DNA from: Kushneria indalinina DSM 14324
GTDB lineage: Bacteria; Pseudomonadota; Gammaproteobacteria; Pseudomonadales; Halomonadaceae
Assembly (NCBI RefSeq): GCF_003385845.1
Contig: NZ_QRDJ01000007.1
Coordinates: forward strand, 585,380-649,379
DNA length: 64,000 bases
Reading direction: 5' to 3'
In this document: one piece after another, positions 59,542-64,000 of the stretch
How the letters are laid out: every line of letters starts with the position of its first letter
Numbering within the stretch: the first letter of the stretch is position 1
The notes under the pieces: model-generated
What the model was told of the DNA's origin: nothing
What the model saw: only the letters and a program-made list of their open reading frames with translations
The model's database searches: none
Program-made: the position numbers and the translations under genes

Positions 59542-61100
59542 GCAAGGCGCTGTCATTGAAGACACTGCCCCAGGACCTGCCTGCCGGTGTCGTGGTCTTT
59601 CTGGTTGCCATTCCCCTGTGCCTGGGCATTTCGCTGGCTTCCGGCGCGCCACCGCTGTCCGGCCTGATTGCCGGTATTGTCGGCGGTATTGTGGTGGCGT
59701 TGTTCAGCGGTTCTTCCTTGAGCGTTTCCGGCCCAGCCGCCGGGCTGACCGTGATCGTGTTAAGCGCGGTCGAGCAGATCGGGCTGAGCGGTCTGTTCGT
59801 GGCCACGGTGCTGGCGGGCATTCTGCAGCTGGTGTTTGGCTTTCTGCGCCTGGGCAGGATCGGCGCCTTTGTGCCTTCGGCGGTGATCAAGGGCATGCTG
59901 GCCGCCATTGGACTGATCCTGATTCTTAACCAGATCCCGCTGGCGCTGGGGCTTGCGCAGGACAGCGATGTGTCGCTTTTAAACGTCGGCGCGCTGCTGG
60001 CGGGGCTGTCACCGGTGGCGCTGGCCATTGCCGCCGTATCGCTGGCTATCCTGATCAGCTGGGAGCAGCCGTTCATGCCGGCGGTGATCAAGCGTTTTCC
60101 GGCACCGCTGATGGCAGTTCTGGTCGCCATCGCCATGGATCGGATGGCGTTGTCGATGGGGCTGCCCGGCGCGCTTGATGCCGGTCAGCGTATCTCCCTG
60201 CCCGGTCTGGGTGGGCCGGCGGATTTCATCGATCAGCTGCAGCTGCCGATATTGTCTGATCTGCTCAAGCCGCAGGTCTACATGACAGCCGTGACGCTGG
60301 CGCTGGTGGCAAGCCTTGAAACCCTGTTGAGTCTCGAGGCCGTGGACAAGATCGATCCGCTCAAGCGTCACTCACCGCCGCACCGCGAGCTCAAGGCGCA
60401 GGGAATCGGCAATATTGTCAGTGGCATGGTCGGAGGGCTGCCGATCACGGCCGTGATCGTGCGCAGTTCGGCCAACGTGCAGGCGGGCGGGCGGACACGC
60501 CTTGCAAGCTTTGTGCATGGCGTTTTGCTGCTGTGCAGTGTGGCGTTTGTGGCCGGGGCGCTGGAGTTCATTCCGCTGGCGTGTCTGGCGGCTGTGCTGG
60601 TACATACCGGCTACAAGCTTGCCCGGCCGGCCACCATCCTTGCCCACTATCATCAGGGCTGGCAGCGCTTTGTGCCCTTCGCCGTGACGGTCGTTGCGAT
60701 CATGGTCACCAATCTGCTCGAAGGCGTCATCATCGGTTTTCTGTGCGGGCTCTATTTTCTGGTGCGTGCCAACTATCACTCGGCGGTGTCATTTACGCGT
60801 CATGACCAGTACGCCCTGCTGCGCTTTCACACCGATATCTCCTTTCTCAACCGCGACAAGGTGCGCTACTACCTGGATGACATCACCGATGGCAGCCATC
60901 TGATCATCGATGCGCGCGAGGCGGGCTTCATTGACCCCGATATTCAGGAGGATATCGATAACTTCGTCTATTCGTCGCACGAGCGCGATATCGTCGTGGA
61001 GCTCAAGCAGGTCAACGGCATGACGGCAAGCTATCCTGCCCTGCGCGCGTCAGGATCGCCGACAGACAGTGACATGGCGCCTGCAGCCCGGCCCGCCTAG
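59538..61100 (+). CDS. SulP family inorganic anion transporter with STAS domain
   Basis: This 520-residue protein has ten or more hydrophobic segments and the SulP signature region near the N-terminus (DLPAGVVVFLVAIPLCLGIS, ASGAPPLSGLIAGIVGGIVV, SGPAAGLTVIVL). A C-terminal STAS domain follows (about 425-500; FLNRDKVRYYLDDITDGSHL, IIDAREAGFIDPDIQED). Coupling to carbonic anhydrase suggests bicarbonate as substrate, as in other SulP-carbonic anhydrase pairs, but sulfate cannot be ruled out. A strong terminator follows. Confidence 0.9.
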   Translation: MSKALSLKTLPQDLPAGVVVFLVAIPLCLGISLASGAPPLSGLIAGIVGGIVVALFSGSSLSVSGPAAGLTVIVLSAVEQIGLSGLFVATVLAGILQLVFGFLRLGRIGAFVPSAVIKGMLAAIGLILILNQIPLALGLAQDSDVSLLNVGALLAGLSPVALAIAAVSLAILISWEQPFMPAVIKRFPAPLMAVLVAIAMDRMALSMGLPGALDAGQRISLPGLGGPADFIDQLQLPILSDLLKPQVYMTAVTLALVASLETLLSLEAVDKIDPLKRHSPPHRELKAQGIGNIVSGMVGGLPITAVIVRSSANVQAGGRTRLASFVHGVLLLCSVAFVAGALEFIPLACLAAVLVHTGYKLARPATILAHYHQGWQRFVPFAVTVVAIMVTNLLEGVIIGFLCGLYFLVRANYHSAVSFTRHDQYALLRFHTDISFLNRDKVRYYLDDITDGSHLIIDAREAGFIDPDIQEDIDNFVYSSHERDIVVELKQVNGMTASYPALRASGSPTDSDMAPAARPA

Positions 61101-61127
61101 GCACGCAGCCCGCCCCGGGCAGGCATT

Positions 61128-61169
61128 AAAAAGGGCGCCCCCGGCATCTGTCTCCGGGGGCGCCCTTTT
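61128..61169. terminator. Bidirectional terminator between the SulP gene and luxR paralogue 2
   Basis: AAGGGCGCCCCCGG and CCGGGGGCGCCCTT form a 14-base-pair stem with a nine-base loop. It is preceded by As and followed by TTTT, so it serves both convergent transcripts. Confidence 0.92.
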
Positions 61170-61199
61170 CGTGCCGTGATACCGGCAGGAAGCGCGTCG

Positions 61200-61922
61200 T
61201 CAGGCGTCAGACGATGTACTGCGCGACGCCGGTGGCAGGGGGGCACCGCCCAGATTCTGGCGTACCCAGTTCATGGCCTGGATGCGATTGCGTACCTTGA
61301 GCTTGCGAAAGATGTTGTACAGGTGCGACTTGACCGTATGTTCGCTGACAAACAGCTGGCCTGCGATTTCGGTATTGGACGCCCCGGTACCCAGCAGCCG
61401 CAGGATCTCGAGTTCGCGATGCGTCAGACCGTTGGCCGGGCGGAAGGCATTGATCTGCTGGCGACGATAGAAACGGATCAGTCGCGTCATCAGATTGCGC
61501 GACATCCACAGCTCCTCGTTGATCAGCTTGGCAATGCCCTTGCAGATCAGGGCCAGCGAATCGCGGCGGTAAAACACGCCCTGCAGACGAAAGGTGGTCG
61601 CCAGATTGACGGCCTGGTTTTCGTCGGCAAGGTTAAAGGCCGCAAGCGTCAGACTGTTGCTTTCACTGGCGGCGCTCTCTTCCCAGTGATACATGTCCTT
61701 TTCATCGACGTGATCGGCATCCAGCAGCACAACACGCTGTATATCATCTTCTGCCGGCACCGCATCCCGCGGCGCCAGCGTTTCTACCTCACAGCCGATC
61801 CTGTCCCGCACGTACTGCATGAACAGCTCGCTTTGCGGGTTGATCTCGGTAACCAGCAGTACGGTTACCTTCTTTTCACTTTCCACGTCACTATCCACGG
61901 TGCCCCCTTGATGCCCGTTCAT
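61200..61922 (-). CDS. LuxR-family regulator, CsgD/VpsT-like (paralogue 2)
   Basis: This 240-residue paralogue of the 57763-58446 protein has the same plan: a degenerate receiver (about 18-137), WMSR at 139-142 in the position of the VpsT c-di-GMP motif, and a LuxR helix-turn-helix (about 164-222; [40 protein letters not shown]). Like VpsT and CsgD it lacks the usual phosphorylatable receiver layout, so ligand rather than phosphate control is likely. It is convergent to the SulP gene and divergent from rdgB. Confidence 0.85.
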   Translation of the reverse strand: MNGHQGGTVDSDVESEKKVTVLLVTEINPQSELFMQYVRDRIGCEVETLAPRDAVPAEDDIQRVVLLDADHVDEKDMYHWEESAASESNSLTLAAFNLADENQAVNLATTFRLQGVFYRRDSLALICKGIAKLINEELWMSRNLMTRLIRFYRRQQINAFRPANGLTHRELEILRLLGTGASNTEIAGQLFVSEHTVKSHLYNIFRKLKVRNRIQAMNWVRQNLGGAPLPPASRSTSSDA

Positions 61923-62153
61923 CAGCTCATGTTGTGACAGCCAACGACGAGGCTTTGCTCAAGCTTACTCCGAAACGGCGTCTGGAGCATCGCTCAGGCA
62001 GGCGCTGTTTTGACGGTCAATTCGTTGGTTAACATCACACTATTTGTATCACGCCAGGTATGCTTCGGTCGGCCAATCCGCAACAATATGTTCCAGTGTG
62101 ATGACATGGCGCTTTAAAATGGGGTCGTCAATCACACTAGGGGATCATGCCTT
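61923..62153. promoter_or_regulatory. Divergent region between luxR paralogue 2 and rdgB with repeated motif
   Basis: ATCACACTA occurs at 62034-62042 and 62131-62139 (+), and its near-complement CAGTGTGAT at 62094-62102. Three copies within about 105 bases suggest a regulator-binding array. The last copy lies 14 bases before the rdgB ATG. No gene is seen. Confidence 0.5.
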
Positions 62154-62753
62154 ATGTCTGCTACACGCTCTCTCGTTGTCGCCAGCAACAATGCCGGCAA
62201 GCTGCGGGAGTTCCGCGAGCTGCTGGAACCGCTGGCATGGGAGATCACTTCTCAAGCCGATCACGGTATATCGGCCGCCGAGGAGACCGGCTTGACCTTT
62301 GTTGAAAATGCCCTGCTCAAGGCGCGTGCTGCCTGCCTGGGCAGCGGGCTGCCGGCGCTGGCCGATGACTCGGGACTGGCCGTCACCGCGCTGGGCGGTG
62401 CGCCCGGCATTTACTCGGCGCGCTACAGCGGCGCTCAGGGTGACGATCAGGCCAACAACGACAGACTGCTCGAGGCGCTTGCCGAGGTGCCCGAGGGTCA
62501 GCGTGGCGCGCAATACCATTGCGTGCTTGTTTATATGCGCCATCCCGAGGATCCGGTGCCCATTATTGTTCAGGGCAGCTGGCCGGGAGAAATCCTCTCC
62601 CTGCCGCGCGGCGAGGGCGGATTTGGTTACGACCCGCTGTTCTGGGTGCCCGACCAGGGCCTGAGCGTGGCCGAACTCTCTCCCGATCTCAAGAACCGGA
62701 TCAGCCATCGCGGTCGTGCACTCACCGCCCTGCTCGAGCAGCTGGAGCGCTGA
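62154..62753 (+). CDS. rdgB: XTP/dITP diphosphatase
   Basis: RdgB hydrolyses non-canonical purine nucleotides (dITP, XTP) and prevents their incorporation into DNA. The 199-residue protein has the substrate motif VVASNNAGKLREFRELL, the catalytic loop ADDSGLAVTALGGAPGIYSA with RYSG, and the C-terminal FGYDPLFWVPD with ISHRGRALTAL. Its stop overlaps the hemW start by one base (TGATG). Confidence 0.95.
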   Translation: MSATRSLVVASNNAGKLREFRELLEPLAWEITSQADHGISAAEETGLTFVENALLKARAACLGSGLPALADDSGLAVTALGGAPGIYSARYSGAQGDDQANNDRLLEALAEVPEGQRGAQYHCVLVYMRHPEDPVPIIVQGSWPGEILSLPRGEGGFGYDPLFWVPDQGLSVAELSPDLKNRISHRGRALTALLEQLER

Positions 62754-63928
62754 TGCTGTCCCTGCCGCCCCTGGCGCTCTATATCCATGTCCCATGGTGC
62801 GTGCGCAAATGTCCCTACTGTGATTTCAATTCCCACACGCTCACGGACGCTCTGCCTGAAACGGCCTATATCGATGCCCTGCTGGCGGATCTTGACGCCG
62901 AGATGGCCAATGTCCAGGGCCGGGTGCTGACCTCGATTTTCATCGGCGGCGGCACCCCCAGCCTGGTCAGCGGCGCCGGCTATCAAAGGCTGCTGGCCGG
63001 CATTCGCGAGCGCCTGACACTCGCACCGGATATCGAAATCACGCTGGAAGCCAACCCGGGCACCTTCGAGCGCGAGCGCTTTGCCGATTTTCGCCGCGCC
63101 GGCATCAACCGTCTCTCGGTGGGCGTACAGAGCTTTGACAACGAGGCGCTGGCGCGGCTGGGGCGCATTCATGATGCGGGCGAGGCCGTGCACGCCATTA
63201 CCACCGCGCGCGAGGTCGGCTTTGACGAGGTCAACATCGACCTGATGCACGGCCTGCCGGGCCAGACCATGGCCAGTGCACTGGCGGATATTGACCAGGC
63301 GCTGGCGCTTGAGCCTTCGCATCTGTCCTGGTATCAGCTCACGCTCGAGCCCAATACGGCCTTTTATTCGCGCCCGCCCGAGCTTCCCGAGGAGGACGTG
63401 CTGGCCGATATTCAGGATGCCGGCCAGGCACGCCTTGAGGCGGCCGGTTTTCAGCGCTACGAGATTTCGGCGTGGTCACGCCCCGGCCATGAGGCGCGCC
63501 ATAACCTGAACTACTGGCGCTTTGGCGATTATCTGGGCATTGGCGCCGGCGCGCATGGCAAGATATCCCGGCCGGGCGACCAGGGGCTGGAGATCGAGCG
63601 GCGCTGGAAAACGCGTCAGCCCGAGACCTATCTGGCGCGCCATCATGACCCGCGGGGCTTTATGGCCGGCAGTCGTGTGCTGTCGCGCGATGAAAAGGGG
63701 CTCGAGTTTCTGATGAACGCTTTGCGCCTGAGCGATGGCGTGCCCGGAGAACTCTGGCGGCGTCACACCGGGCTCGACGAGGCGCGTCTGGACGCTCACA
63801 CTAGAGCGCCCATTGCACGCGAACTAATGCTTGAGACGCATGCCCGCATTCAGGCCACCCCGCTGGGGCTCTTGTTTCTCAACGATTTGCTGGCGCTGTG
63901 CGATGATTCGGTTCTGGCCCGCTCATGA
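62753..63928 (+). CDS. hemW: Radical SAM heme chaperone HemW
   Basis: The 391-residue radical SAM protein has the cluster motif C-x3-C-x2-C in CVRKCPYCDFNSH, GGGTPSLVSG, RLSVGVQSFD, and the downstream NYW block HNLNYWRFGDYLGIGAGAHG, which is typical of HemW and differs from coproporphyrinogen oxidase HemN. HemW inserts heme into respiratory proteins. The ATG at 62753 overlaps the rdgB stop; the longer open frame upstream runs through rdgB and is not used. The rdgB-hemW pair is common in gammaproteobacteria. Confidence 0.94.
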   Translation: MLSLPPLALYIHVPWCVRKCPYCDFNSHTLTDALPETAYIDALLADLDAEMANVQGRVLTSIFIGGGTPSLVSGAGYQRLLAGIRERLTLAPDIEITLEANPGTFERERFADFRRAGINRLSVGVQSFDNEALARLGRIHDAGEAVHAITTAREVGFDEVNIDLMHGLPGQTMASALADIDQALALEPSHLSWYQLTLEPNTAFYSRPPELPEEDVLADIQDAGQARLEAAGFQRYEISAWSRPGHEARHNLNYWRFGDYLGIGAGAHGKISRPGDQGLEIERRWKTRQPETYLARHHDPRGFMAGSRVLSRDEKGLEFLMNALRLSDGVPGELWRRHTGLDEARLDAHTRAPIARELMLETHARIQATPLGLLFLNDLLALCDDSVLARS

Positions 63929-64000
63929 CGGGTCACACGGCAGGGCAGCAACGGCCCTGCAGGTTCAGGAAGGTCGGGGATATGCCCCGAACGGTATTCA
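63929..64000. other. Non-coding end of window with two hairpins
   Basis: GCAGGGC and GCCCTGC (63942-63961 region) and CGGGG with CCCCG further on could each form a short hairpin. No U-run or known RNA motif is evident, and the window ends here, so the role cannot be judged. Confidence 0.3.

Noticed and set aside
63929-64000. Start of a structured RNA (SRP or RNase P) at the window end
   Set aside because: Neither the SRP GGAAGGAAGCAGCC-type core nor the RNase P GAGGAAAGTCCGGGC-type core is present; only short hairpins are seen.

Overview
The window looks like a chromosomal segment around the replication origin of a GC-rich, aerobic gammaproteobacterium, most likely a member of the Halomonadaceae (Halomonas or Kushneria type). 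This placement is an inference. It rests on the order mnmG-rsmG-parA-parB-atpI-atpBEFHAGDC-glmU-glmR-glmS, on pseudomonad-like ubiC-ubiA-phoB-phoR synteny, and on TRAP and sodium symporters. No tRNA, rRNA, CRISPR array, insertion sequence or prophage gene was recognised.

Layout. 1-7.5 kb: an accessory sugar locus that reads as D-apiose/D-apionate catabolism. It holds an isomerase-like TIM barrel cut by the window edge, a D-apionate lactonase split into two coupled ORFs, D-apiose dehydrogenase, a FadR-type GntR regulator and a DctPQM TRAP transporter. Three copies of one operator-like motif tie these units into a probable regulon. 7.6-12.7 kb: a LysE exporter with an AraC regulator, trpI divergent from trpBA, and HU. 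13-25 kb: ubiC-ubiA, phoB-phoR, a lipoprotein amidase, cysZ, phoU, uvrD, hexR and an orphan MotA/MotB-like pair. Pho boxes precede phoB and phoU. 25-33 kb: an NSS sodium symporter, pdxY with a DUF72 gene, an AsmA protein, and a PQQ dehydrogenase whose membrane part is a separate small gene.

33.7-49.8 kb: glmS, glmR, glmU, the complete F1Fo ATP synthase operon with atpI, parB, parA, rsmG and mnmG, all on the minus strand. 49.85-50.3 kb: a probable oriC, with DnaA boxes on both strands and a 60-base stretch of about 27% GC. From 50.9 kb rightward most genes lie on the plus strand, as expected for bidirectional replication: a ClC chloride protein, hemJ, thiD, thiE, hemL and an APH/AAA fusion. 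57.7-62 kb: a carbonic anhydrase-SulP operon flanked by two paralogous CsgD/VpsT-like LuxR regulators, each with a W-[LM]-S-R motif of the type that binds c-di-GMP in VpsT. The window ends with rdgB and hemW.

The observations most worth following are the apiose regulon with its split lactonase and deletion scar, the carbonic anhydrase-SulP unit between paired c-di-GMP-type regulators, the DnaA-box cluster before hemL, and the two-gene form of the PQQ dehydrogenase.
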